Assembly: GCA_017163975.1 (NCBI GenBank) | Contig: JAFFSR010000251.1 | Coordinates: forward strand, 930,001-994,000 | DNA: 64,000 bases | Direction: 5' to 3' | Source of the DNA: Anastatus disparis | Lineage: Eukaryota > Arthropoda > Insecta > Hymenoptera > Eupelmidae | Shown here: positions 1 through 11,893 of the stretch, piece after piece | How the letters are laid out: each line of letters begins with the position of its first letter | Position numbering within the stretch: the stretch's first letter is position 1 | The notes under the pieces: model-generated | Seen by the model: only the letters and a program-made list of their open reading frames with translations | Databases searched by the model: none | Told to the model about the DNA's origin: nothing | Translations under genes and position numbers: made by a program

Positions 1-18
1 CTATATAATTTGTTTTAG

Positions 19-2730
19 AAATTTTCCGATTTGCTATGTCGATAAAATTGAAAAATTTAATTGATTGGAGCTCGAAAAACGTTCTTGCAGCTGGATTGGC
101 CGATTCAGCGTGTATGTGCGATGTTGACGCATTTAAAAATTTATCGAAAATACATAGAGTTGATCATACTGCTTACATATGCTGTGTCAAGTGGAATGAA
201 CAAGGTATTTTATTAGTATATTTTATTTTCTAGAATTCATTTTCATATAAATTTTAAATTTTTTGTCATGAGTAAATTGGTCTTGTTCGTGCATTTGATT
301 TGATTATTAATAAACAGAGGAAAATATTATAGTGAAAATTACAATAGTTTTAAATAAAGGAGTCTCAGACTGCTATTTATAATAAAAAATGGCATAGTTT
401 TTGATAAAATTTACAAGATATATAATAAAAACTTCTAGACCTTTTGTAATTTGACCATGAACTACAATTATTTTTAATTACAATGACAGTCTGTGATAAC
501 TTTATTTTAAACTACTATCATTTTTACAAGAAAATTTTTCTTCGTGTAATTTATACTTTATTAAAAAAATATTAATTTTCTTATGTGGTAGGAACTCAGT
601 TGGCAATAAGTGGCATGGATGGAAGTACTAGTATATATGACACTACACTATCGAAAAATAAATGGACGTGCAAGTGTCCACGTTATGATGAAATAACAAG
701 AAAATGTCACGTTGTTGGAACTCTTTGGGTGAAGAAAGATAATCAAATTATTAAGTATGTTTTTCCTAAATAAAAAAAAAATTCATAAATGAGTTGTAGA
801 AAAATAATAGAAACTTAAATATTTCTCCCAATCCATTCAAAAATTATTATTTAAAATAAATTTGAAATTTTTTCGATTTTTATTAATGTTACAGTGCATG
901 TGACGAAGGATGTTTAAATATAATCGACACTTCAGATGGTCGTGTAATCAATACGCATGTATTTGATAGAGAAATACTTAAGACAAAACAAAATAAAGTA
1001 ACAAATAAATACTTAAATTGATCGTCGAAGTACCTCCTCAAAGGATTTGACCTCCGAAATTTTTTATCCAAAGTTAAATTTTTCCCCACGCCCCCCACGC
1101 CCCCCCACACGCCCCACCCTTTGCCTCCTCACCACACCTAACGGTATCAGAGAAAATTTATCAATTTTTATTTTTAATGTTTAATATTCAAATTACAATT
1201 ATCGTATACATGGAGAAAAATAGACTCTAAAAAACAAGTAGAATTCTTTAATTAAAAACATTTTTTCACAAAATAATCCATTTAAGCATACTATTTTCAT
1301 TTAAACTAAAAAGATTTTGTCTGTAAGTTTAAACAAACTCAAAAAAAAATTCTCCAATTTGAAAATAACATAATTATTCCTAAAATTTTAGTCGCTAATA
1401 CTTAAAAGAGGAATGCGATTTTAAACAAATTAAAAAAAAAATAATTTCACAAGATCTCATTTAAGCTAGAACCGAAATTAAAATTTTGTGATCTTGATTC
1501 AAAATTCTATTTTTCTTTTTCTTTTGTATTTTGGAAATTATATATTTTAAGAAATGTAATTCAGAGATATTTAAATTAAAAATGTAGAAATATTTTTAAA
1601 TATTTTATTTATTAATAAAAAAAAATTTTATTAATAATGTTTTAAAGATTTACCAAAGATTTTTTACTTTTAATACTTTTGTTGAAAAATAATTATTTTA
1701 AAAAATATTTGAAATTTAGGCCAAATTAATAAATTTGATAACAATTTTGTGCTAATCCTAATGGTCTTTTTCATATGTTTTGAAGTGGAATTCTCTGTAT
1801 TGGTGGTGGTCCTGGTGATGCTTCTCTATCCCTTTGGAATGTCAATAGCGAACGTCAGCTTGGTTATCGTAAAGTTAGGTTTGTCGGTTCAGTTGACACT
1901 ATAATGTTCAATAAATTGAGCGGGGAACTTTTGGTTCATTGGTATTACCTTGAAAATGATCGGATACGATCTAAAATTGCTATTCTGGCTGGTCTGGATC
2001 GCATCGTTGACGCTGTGCCCATTCAACCTGAACATAGGATGCTCAATATTGTCTGGAGCCCCGATCATACAAAATTAGGTAAAGCTTATTCGATATATTT
2101 CATACTTATTTTTTTTTATTCTTATTTTAACAGTTTTTAGTCATTTATAAACATTTTTAATATTAAATTTAATTTTTTAATATGTATAGTAAAAAAATAA
2201 ACGAAAAATTTTATATTATCCAACAAATTATTGCAACAATTTGAAAAAAATGAAAGAAATTGAAACAGAATTAAAACATTTTGAAAATTTTTGTGAGAAT
2301 TCAGACGAATTAATTATTTTTTTAAAAAAATATTTTGGAATCTTTCGGAAATTTTCAGTAATTTTTAAAATTTCTTATAATTTTCTAAAAACTTCCAAAC
2401 TCTTTCAGAATTTTTCAGAACATTAGTCAAAATATTTACAAACATTAAAAATTACTCAAAATCTATTTTTATAAATAATTAATAAAGCCTATTATAAAAA
2501 GACTCTTGGTTTAATTTTCAGCTATGCAGCACCGCGATACTTTGGTAATATGGAACTTTTTCGGCTACGACCGTAACAAATGGAATAAGGTTAAATACAA
2601 ACGCGAAAATAAAGACACAGAGAACCATTTAAGGAATTATTCATTGGATACTCAAACCTGTACCGGGCCTCATACAACGGTGGCAAACGCTAAGCGCGGA
2701 AAAGGCTTTAGTTATTATAATATTCGTTGA
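19..2730 (+). CDS. Cdc20/Fizzy-family (Cortex-like) WD40 protein, 3' part, possibly disrupted
   Basis: Proposed exons are 19-204, 592-about 755, 895-about 1018, 1786-2078 and 2522-2730; the 5' end lies outside the window. The first exon has NLIDWSSKNVLAAGL, matching the start of the Cdc20/Cdh1 propeller (NLLDWSS.NVLAVAL). Later exons give WD40-blade sequence (CIGGGPGDASLSLWN and SPDHTKL followed by LVIWNFFG). The protein ends in Ile-Arg, the C-terminal IR tail by which this family docks on the APC/C. The family activates the anaphase-promoting complex; Cortex is the divergent insect, female-meiosis member. Oddities: in exon 3 a conserved Trp position (LNW-SS) reads TGA at 1019-1021, and the blade normally between exon 3 and the exon at 1786 is not found. 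A repeat copy sits in the first intron. A possible polyA signal AATAAA lies near 2866. It is either a decaying copy or a gene whose middle I could not resolve. Family assignment is good; integrity is uncertain. Confidence 0.6.
315..548. repeat. MITE-like inverted-repeat element, family A copy 1
   Basis: The left end (AAAATATTATAGTGAAAATT) is mirrored by the reverse complement of the right end near 520-548, and inner motifs (TCAGACTG / CAGTCTGTGA) are also mirrored. The same sequence, diverged, recurs at 53576-53818, and a fragment at about 3964-4000. It lies in the first intron of the Cortex-like gene. There is no coding capacity, as expected of a non-autonomous element. Confidence 0.6.
1084..1120. 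repeat. C-rich low-complexity tract
   Basis: This short stretch is almost entirely C with interspersed A and G (runs such as CACGCCCCCC). It stands out strongly from the AT-rich surroundings and lies just downstream of the in-frame TGA in the Cortex-like gene. Confidence 0.7.
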
Positions 2731-3963
2731 ATTTTTGTTAGATTTTATAAGCTAAAATATTAATTATTAATTTATTTTTAATTTTGAAATTAAATTATTG
2801 AAATATTTATTTAAATGTGTTATATAAATAAGATTAAGATTTTATATCACAAACAATTATTTCATAATAAACCACTTTGGTAATAATTTAAATAATAATT
2901 ATCCTAATCTTATGCTCCTTCACTAACGAAATCAACTTCGTAAATGTCCCACCATCATGTAACAACAATAATAATAATATTAAAATAATGCAATATTTTT
3001 TTTGAATCAGGAAAGACTCGACTTACAATCAAATAATTGTAAAACTTTTAACTACACAAATATTATTGTAAATACAAATGAATAAATTAAAGTGTTTGTC
3101 GCTTTAGTATTATCGAATAAGATTAAGATTTTATATCACAAACAAGTTATGTCGTTGGTAGGCTATGAGGAACTATAAAACATTTTTTTAAATTAATGAT
3201 ATATGTTTTATTAAAAAATGTAAATAATGTAATTATTTACCTATTTATTTTACTCTCATTAACTGACGAACTTTGAAAATTTGTTTAAACAAACCATCTG
3301 TAAAGTTAAGATTTTATATGAATTTGTATGAGTATTGACATATCTAATGACATTTTTTTTTTATTGAATCTACGAATCGATGTCACTCGCGACATATACG
3401 ACCATGCTTCGAAATATCATTGTCAATACTCTTTAAGTAAAGCTGTCACCCTGATAACAAACGCGAGATTTACAACGAGCGCTATACATTTTCTATAGTA
3501 TCCACCGATACGGCCTACGACGACATAAATAAATATATACACTAATAAAAAATGTTGTACTAGACGAAATTTAAACTTTTCATAATATATGATAATATTT
3601 TAAATGAAAATTTCACATCCAAAGTGTGATGAAAAATTTAACAAACACCGCGTTCATGGAAAATCCTGCACTCGCGAGGTAAATACGAAACGAGTAGTAA
3701 GACGCATTGCTTACAAGCAGCCATTGCTTGTTATCTCTAGACATTCATCGCAGTGACAGTTACGCTTTCCATTTCTATGAGTTTTCACGAGAAAGATGTG
3801 ATTCAACTGACGATCTGCTAAAAGACGGTTTAACAAATTGAGCATGTCTAAATTAACTCTGGAACTGATGAAACGTTTGATGTAATAATAATTTTTTAAG
3901 AAAATATAATTAAATATTCGATAACATTTGGTAATAAAATTGAAAATTTTGAAAGTAATATAC

Positions 3964-4000
3964 ATTGAGAGAAATATTATAGTAAAAATTACTGTTTTAC
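3964..4000. repeat. Fragment of MITE-like family A
   Basis: The motif GAAATATTATAGTAAAAATT matches the left terminus of the elements at 315 and 53576, but the rest of the element is not recognisable, so this looks like a truncated copy. Confidence 0.45.
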
Positions 4001-4071
4001 TTAGATCATATACACGTTATCATTATAGGAATTCCTAGTTTAAACTAGGAGAATTGTAGCTTCACAGCTAA

Positions 4072-4196
4072 GCTTAAAAGTATTCAATAGAAGTTTTAAA
4101 GTATTTAATACAAGTTTCAAAGTATTTAATAGAAGCTTTAAAGTATTTAACAGAAGTTTTAAAGTATTTAATAGAAGTTTTAAAGTATTAAATCGA
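4072..4196. repeat. 21-bp tandem repeat, about 6 copies
   Basis: A unit close to AAAGTATTTAATAGAAG plus TTTT or a variant of it repeats about six times with one or two substitutions per copy. It is a minisatellite-like array next to the truncated family A fragment and a 14-bp palindrome. Confidence 0.8.
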
Positions 4197-7100
4197 ATGT
4201 TTCGTTTTAAAGAAGTAATTTTTCTTCTTTTCTATATAACTAATAAAATTTCTTATGGTGTAAAGATTTAAAATTAAATTTTGTTTTCAATAACTTAATA
4301 ATTTCTTAACTAATTACGTACTTACAGAATAAACAAAATCCCTTTTATAACGATAAAAACATTCCCTATTTCCTTATTTAAATAATATTGCAAAATTTTA
4401 CCTATTTGAAGAAGAAATAAAGTGCGTGTAGTAAGCGTTTTACATCAACTTTTAAGCCAATGTTATACACCCAATGTGTGATAATATACTGAATCCTTAA
4501 AGTGCACGTGCGCGTATTTCAGAATTCACGCGCTCAAGCAAAGCCCGTTAAGGAGCTTATAAGCGTTCGTTTCTCTTATGTGCGAGCAATAATTTAGATG
4601 TATAAGTCTTTCCGTAAGTAAGAAACTTCTGTATGTCTCTTTCTTGGACTTTTATCCGCGGGCTTGCTTTAAGCATTGATCTAGTAAATTATAAATACCG
4701 ATAAAATAAGGACGTGCTGTTAATCAATCGTGCTTTAGATTATTGTCATTTTTTTTCTTACCAGAGGTCTTATATTGCACAGAAGATCAATTTGAATATT
4801 GAATTAAAGAAGATCAGATAATAAATTGTTTTATAAGTTTAACGTTAAAAGTTGTTTTACAAAATTTTTGAAAATTTTTATAAAAAAAAGATTTAAAAAT
4901 ATTTAAAAAATTATTGTAAAAAAATTTCGTGGAAAATATTTAAAAAATTTTTATAAAAAAAAATATTTTTCAATATTGACATGACACGCGATTATAAAAC
5001 ATCCATTTACTTAAAACAAAAGCAGGTATAATTAAAAGGGAATCAAAATCGTAATAACTATATAACAAGTACTATAGAAAGTACATTAATGTACTTAAGG
5101 TAAAAACTTATAAATAACTTGTCTACAAGACCATATACTGTCGGCGAAAGGTCAAAGAAAATCTTTTGCGCTCACGCAGGGATTTGCGCCGCTGAAAGAT
5201 CGAAGCTTAACGGAGCCTCTATAGCATTATGATACTAATATACAAGAGCGGACCACCTGGCTTAAGATAATAATTAACCAGCGAGTCATTAACAGGGTTC
5301 CGCCGACGCAGAGGAAAGAGAAAGAAAGAGATTAAGAAGCTGTAGTAGTAGAACTTCTCTTTAAACTTATAGTTCAATTTTTCTACCAGCTTATAATGCA
5401 CTATTCAAAAGCTTTTCTTTTTATATACGATAGCTTTTTTTTTTAATCTAGTAGCTTTATTTTTGTTTTCAAAGTTTAGCTTTTTTTTAATTCAAGAAAA
5501 TCTACCGATAATACTTTTGATGAAGGTAACTACAATTTCCATTAAATGTTATTGATATTTATTAGGAAGAGATAATTTTTTATTAATACGTAAAAGCTTT
5601 TAAATTGAATAAGAAATAGAATTGGAAATTTTCTATAATCTGTAGTAAAATAAACGATATAGTATTTTTAATAAGATACTGGATTAAATTTTATACCTTT
5701 TAATGTTCGTAATTATTATACTTCGTAAAAATTTAACCCACAATTAGAGTGGCTTTGACATAAATTTGGCGATGTAACAAATTTTATTAAGAGGCAATCG
5801 GATCTAATAACTCCACCTGGTTTAGCGAAGCGCTGTAGTCAGGTGAAAGAAATAGATTTAATATTTTTTGCATCATTTTAACCTCAAAATTGTTACTTTG
5901 ATATTATTTATTGGCTCTCATGGCAAAATGTAATACGGTTCGCAACTAATTTGTAAAAGCTTTTTTCACAAAACTTGTTAAAAACTTCTCGTTTCGTAAA
6001 TAAAGCCTTTCCACACTCGTTGTGAAATGTACTATTATATAAAGACTTGCTATTTATTCATACAATTTCGTAATAATAATTTAACAATAGAATAATTTAA
6101 AAAAAAAAGAATGTAACTAAATTTTTTGACACCAAATTGTATAAAATTGCACATTGGTTATGTTGCATAAAATGCAATTTGAAGCACACTGTCTTAAAAA
6201 ATATTTTGATTACAGCGCCGCGTTAAACCAAACGGTGGAATAACCTGATCTTAAAATCCGTTTATCAATTTTCTTTTCGATAAAAGCTCTTTGAGCACCG
6301 CATTAAATAAACCCACTGCAAAGCTTAAAATGTACGTCTTCTTTACTCCGAAGCATCTGAAAAGCCTTGACACAAAAGACCTACAGTAGTTAGCGCGTTT
6401 ATATACATCCAAGAAAACGAGAATCGCGAAAAGTCTAGCAAAATCTTTTTATTGGAAAAGCGAAGAAGCGGTGGCTTGGCCAATTCGAAATAGCCAGGTA
6501 ATAAATTTTGAGACGAGTCGCGGCATAGCTTGAAAGTTGGGCTACCACTGCACATTGGTGAGCGTCTGACGCTTCTTCTTTTGCACAAGAATGTATATAT
6601 GTATAAAAGATGTATACAGAGAGGAAAGAAGCTTGGTGCGCGTGGCAATTATTTTTGCTGGACGCCATATTTCAGGTTGAACGTCTTAATAACCGAGGAT
6701 CATCCTTCCAAGAGTGCTCTTTTCTCCCTTCGTGTCGTTTTTTCCTCTTTTTTTTCTCTTTTTTTTTCATCTTTTACGTCCCATATATACGTGTATGTGT
6801 GCATGTACGTATGTGCACTGTGCAAGTAGGAAGAACTTTGTATGAAATTACCGGTTAATCGGCTGGCTGATTGCCTGGCTAGAATTTTTCAAAAGCGTTC
6901 AAGACTCCCGCGCGCGCTCGCGCTCCTTCTTAGTTCTCGTTGTGAAGCTCTTTGGCATTATATCGCAACGGTCCTTTTGAATCGTGAGCCACGAGAATCG
7001 TTATATATAGGTGCTTATATGTATAGAGAAAACGATCGATTGAGTAACGTATATAGAAGAAAAGAGAGTCCGCAATCTCTTTTAGCTTCTTGCTTTAACG

Positions 7101-7738
7101 CTCGTTGGAATTTATTTTTTTGTTACTCTTTTTAAGCATGTTATATGGAGTGTGTGGCTATTGCGCTCGCGTTTCGAGGAAAAATTCAACGTGGACGTGC
7201 TAAATTGCGTCTATATATCAAATTCTTGTTTAAGCTGCAGTTTAAGAGCTATTTTTCTACAAGTTCTGTTTTTTTTCTCAGAAGGCAAGATTTTAAATTT
7301 GCTAAAAGAAGACAAATTGATCCGAATGAAAAGCTTATAATTATTTCATATATTTAAGAAATTATGATTGCAGGTTGCTTGATTGTAATGATACAAAAGA
7401 AAAATTGAACCGTAAAAGAAAAATATTTCAAACAAATTCAAATGAAAAAAATTGTATTGGTGAATAATTTATCAAAAGCAAATGGCTTAATTTATATTGA
7501 ATTTCTGTTATTTACTTTACATTATGTATTAATTTGTACTTACAAAATGTTCTTATAAATCCATTACTTTTCATCATAATAAATATAAAGATTAAATTTC
7601 ATAGTGATATACAATAAATAATAAATTTATGTATTAAAGAGTTGTAAAAATTTTTATTGATTGTACAAATAAATTGACTTATTGTTGTCTTATAAAAAAT
7701 TGGTCGAAATGTACACTGTGTTATCCAGATTATTCGTG

Positions 7739-10700
7739 TCAAGTTTGTACGTTAGATCCTGCAGGTTCGACGTTTTCAGCCGACTTAATTACAAAAGGTT
7801 TTACCACTGCTGGTGCTGTATTGGGCCTTTTCTTCGGTCTTACATTTGGCCTTCGATATTCCAATATGGCATTTTCATCTGTATGAGTATTATTAATGAG
7901 ATCCTCGATGCTTATACTGCTGATTAATTCTTTCATGCTTTGAGTTGTAGGAACGTTTCTGTCTGGCAAAGGTGCTGTTCTATTGTGTGATATTGTAAAA
8001 ATATTTTTCAAAGATTTTCTCTTTTTCTCTGAAAGGATAAATAATTATTAATTTTCAGTGAAATTTCTTAATTTTGATCTAGTTGTTTATATAGTTTTGA
8101 TAATTAATACTTACTATTTTTAGCTGCTAAAGGTCTCTCTGGAACGATGGGCCTTAAATAATACTGCAAAGATCAAATAATTTCAAATATTTAGAATCGT
8201 TGTAACATTTAATCAATTTAGTTAAATACGTAGTCTGAAATATTACCGAATCAGAATCTGAATCTGAATATACAAAAGAATTGTCAATACTCTCAGCGGT
8301 CCAAGACTTAAATCCACTCGATTTACGTCTTACTTTGGTTTTATCTTCGTTTATTCTATTTTCAATTTTATCGTAATAATCTTCTATTATGAATATCAAC
8401 CAGCTTAAAAAATAAATCGAAAAAATATTACAATAACAATGCGTGTAATTCAGAGCTGAGGAAGCATCCACCCGGAAAAATTTTTTAATACGAGTTTATT
8501 GCATTTGGATCTTGGGTTTCCTTGAAACTTCGAGCTTTGGACCGAATGGACGCGGTTTTCATGATTTCATGTAAAAAATATTTCAAAGTTTGAAGAAAAT
8601 CCAAGATTCAAATGCAATGCACTCTTCTAGTCAGTCTGTTTATTGTTCAAATAAATGAAAATTTTTGATTATACTAACTTCAATGTAAATCACTTGTGAA
8701 TTTTTAAAAAAATATTCGAAAAAGTATTCGAGAAAAAACTTTCTCAATTTAAAAGTATATTCGATAAAATATTCTTGAATACTTTTTCAAAATTCATATA
8801 TAATTTATTCCCTTTAAATTAAAGTTTATAAAATTAAAGATTTTTATTAAATTTAATAATAAACAGATAATATCAAAAAAGTTGCGGACAAATATTTTCC
8901 CAACTCTGATATAATTTATACTGAATTTTATGAAATTAATAAAATTCTTACTCAAAGCCTTTATCCATGGTTTTATTCAAGTTGAAATTTTTATTTCTAT
9001 TGAAAGTTTTATTGAGATAGCAGGAACAAAGTTCAACCCTGGTTAAACATTTGGCAAAATTAACAATACCTTCGATATTCATCATTCTTATGAGATGATA
9101 TTCACCGAGAGCATAGTCTAAATCTTGTTTATTTCCAAAACTGCAATAAATTTATTTTTTTTATATTAAATGAATATAACGTTCATCATATTTAACACCT
9201 ATAAAGCATACATAGAAGTAAATGTATACATGGAAGAGTGCAATAAAATCTCTTAGATTGTGCGACATTTGAGCGTTAACTATTATGTCAAACTATATTA
9301 ATGTGGATAAAAAAAAATTTTATGATAATATTACAGTTATATTTACAAAAGTTTTGAAATAAATATTTTCATGGTATTAAAAAATTAAGTTTAACACTAT
9401 AGTTTAGACACTCGTTGCATATGCATTTATCGAGGTTTTAGACATGACCCCCGTGAATTTTTTGAGTGATATAATGTGCTTGATGATCCATATAATAAAT
9501 ATAAATAGTGGTGTTTTGGCGAATTAAATTAAAAATTCGATTAAATTAATTTAGTAAATATAAAAAGTAAAATTCAACTATCTTAATTTTAAATAATTCG
9601 ATTTGCTACATTTTTAAAGTTATTTAAGTTTATTGAATTCTACATTCTTATATAAACTTCATATTTAATTAAAATTTAATAAAATTTTTAGTCAATAGAA
9701 TTGTTATTACAAATAAACATAATAAAATTTTGAATTAAAAAAATTATTCAAAATTATTATCTAGTTTTTATTGATTTTAAATATTTTCAGTGTTTAAATT
9801 AATACCAAAAGTCAAAAGTGCCAAAGTGCAATAAAGTTTAATTCACGCTTAAAAAAAAAAGGTTTGCTTACAATAAAATTGGCTTTCCGGAAATTAAATC
9901 ATGACAAACTAGTTGCTGAAAAACATCAGTACTCTCACGAAGCCTATCGTGGTCATTAGCGTCGACAACGTATATAACGCCGTGAACCTAAAATATCGAT
10001 TAATAAATGATTCAGTCGTTAATGTTTGTCTACATGGTGGTGCTTTTGTAGCGCTGTAAATATGAAATGCCCAGTGTTGATGGAATAACGGAAAGATATT
10101 TGAGTTAGCTTTTTTTTTTGAATCATCGTATTAAATAATAATTGTAAACTTACGTCACCGTAATATTTTGGCCAAAGTGCTCGAATTTGAGGGCCACCCC
10201 CAATATCATAAATACGTATTGAAAATTTTTTGTATTTGAAAGTTACAGTTCGGAATCCCACGGTAGATATATAAACATTTTCTGGAGTAAGTAGACTTTC
10301 TAAAATAAATAATTTTCTTTTATTTTTATTAATAAAATTACAAATATTGATGCAATATGGTCAATGTCCCAATTGCTACTCACGAACCTATTACTAGCCG
10401 TTCATTGTCAAAAATTTTTTTTTGTATCTAAATAACATTGAGCGGTTAGTAATAGGTTCATTTCTAACAGCGAGTAGCAATTGGGACATTGACCATATTA
10501 GAATTAATAAGGTGCTTTAATGTATCAGACGTGCTTACAAATTACAACAAATAGGTGTTTTCGTAATTTTTTTAAATTTATTTATATGTTTTCGTAATTA
10601 ATTACAATCCTTTTTTATTTAAAATTTTTAAAAATAAAGTAGAAATTCAATTTTCTATATTTTAGTAATAGTGCATTGTTTATTTTTAGTGCTAATGGCA

Positions 10701-11111
10701 ATCAAAGTGTAAATAATTTATTTTATATCGAATAACTTACTGTCGTATAAATAATTGACGATTGAACTTTTTCCAGAATTGTCAAGTCCAACCACTAGTA
10801 ATACAATTGGTCTGATATAAAAAAAAAATAAATTCTATTATTAATGAAATATATTGATTCAAATTTTCGTCTAACAAGTAACATAGAAAGATATAAATAT
10901 CATACTTTAATATTTCTTTTTGGCAAGTTATTCTTCTCCATAATGATCTCATTGATTCTAATATACGTCCGGCCATATATTCTATTGCAGCACATTTGTT
11001 AATAATAAAATTAACAATTGCACAGTACACTCTTTCCATAACAATGACCGCTGCTAAGGCAAACAAAACCACAGTGTCGTTAAGCGCCAACGTGTGAATG
11101 GACGCAAGCAC
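7739..11111 (-). CDS. Arl13b: ADP-ribosylation factor-like protein 13B (ciliary GTPase)
   Basis: Eight exons on the minus strand: 11111-10906, 10811-10741, 10299-10154, 9987-9872, 9140-8952, 8403-8247, 8163-8115, 8028-7739. All have GT-AG boundaries and continuous frame, giving about 407 residues. ARL13B is an ARF-like GTPase of the ciliary membrane that acts as exchange factor for ARL3. Visible motifs: P-loop GLDNSGKS (77-84), switch Thr in STVGF (about 105), DIGGG (124-128; ARL13 proteins carry Gly where other GTPases have the catalytic Gln), and NKQD (183-186). A Ser/Asp-rich, basic C-terminal region follows with RPNTAP near the end. Human ARL13B is 428 residues, so this tail is of similar length. 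Odd: the first Met gives a 45-residue extension with a hydrophobic stretch (about 12-37) before the ARL13-like start; an in-frame Met at 46 is the alternative. Introns hold MITE-like inverted repeats at 8497-8619 and 10354-10499. Confidence 0.88.
8497..8619. repeat. Inverted-repeat (MITE-like) element in an ARL13B intron
   Basis: The left arm starts ATTGCATTTGGATCTTGG; the right arm, near 8590-8619, reads as its reverse complement with a few mismatches (CCAAGATTCAAATGCAAT). Arms are about 35 bp with a short unique centre. There is no coding capacity. Confidence 0.6.
10354..10499. mobile_element. MITE with long inverted arms in an ARL13B intron (TA-flanked)
   Basis: Two arms of about 60 bp face each other: the left begins TGGTCAATGTCCCAATTGC and the right ends with its reverse complement. 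They differ by a small indel and a few substitutions. TA dinucleotides sit directly outside both termini, as expected for a Tc1/mariner-type non-autonomous element. Confidence 0.75.
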
Positions 11112-11639
11112 TTTACTATATACGACATAATTTGGTATTATTGTAACTTGACCGATAAAGTAGAAACTAAGTAAAGGCTACTGTAACGCGCAGGTAATTG
11201 AAATCTTTTACTTACAACAGGTATTGAAGGATCAAAGGATATAGGATCAGATGAAGTTTATAATAAAAACAATAATTTTTTTTTTCAATATATACTTAAA
11301 CAAATTTTACTATACGCGAATGTTTAATACATTTCTGGTCCGAATTATTAAATACACAAGTATATTTAAAATAATTTGCTTACAACAAATCTTCACATCT
11401 CCCAATAAAATGAAATGTGTAGAAAACATCTTATCATCGATAATCTTATTTACCATATATAATTATTTTTTTTTTTTTTTTCGATAACTTTGCAGTGAGT
11501 AAAAATGCACAGATCAAAAAACGTTTGATAATTAGTAACAATTGCTACATACAAATGTGAGATGACTTTCATTTCAATGTTTTTATGTGTGTTGCTTGTA
11601 TAGATTAAAATTACATCAAGTAATGTACATTTTATAGAT

Positions 11640-11705
11640 ACCTTATTGATAGTACAGTATGTATGTATGTGTGTATGTATGTCATTGCAATATATATATA
11701 TAAAG
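11640..11705. repeat. TATG/TGTA-type microsatellite
   Basis: A short run of TATG-type repeats is followed by a TA run (TATATATATA). It lies just 3' of SNX3, probably in or beyond its 3' UTR. Confidence 0.6.
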
Positions 11706-11893
11706 AAATTTAATAAACCGAATATTTTTTTTTTTAAGTAAAGAATATACATAAACTTTTATATAATATATAGAGAGAAATTCCAGATCGCATTTCGTGA
11801 AAATTAATTAAAATATGAATGTTTCTAACATGATCATGTAAATTTTCACGTTCTTATTGCCTAAATTCATTCCTTTGTTTTTTTTTACATAAA

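Larger units (their letters stand above)
2731..7738. other. Gene-poor spacer between the Cortex-like gene and ARL13B
   Basis: About 5 kb without a coding region I can support. It contains a family A fragment (about 3964-4000), a perfect 14-bp palindrome CTAGTTTAAACTAG at 4035-4048, a 21-bp tandem repeat (4072-4196) and a GC-richer block at about 6340-7150. In that block the open frames overlap on both strands and resemble no protein I know. It could hold a promoter or a noncoding transcript; this cannot be decided from sequence alone. Confidence 0.5.

Noticed and set aside
6343..7357. Cluster of overlapping open frames on both strands, up to 101 codons
   Set aside because: They overlap each other in several frames, have no family resemblance, and are explained by the lower AT content of the block.
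11112..11230. RFX X-box upstream of the ciliary gene ARL13B
   Set aside because: I looked for GTTNCC-AT-GGNAAC-type sites because ciliary genes often carry them; only poor partial matches were seen.
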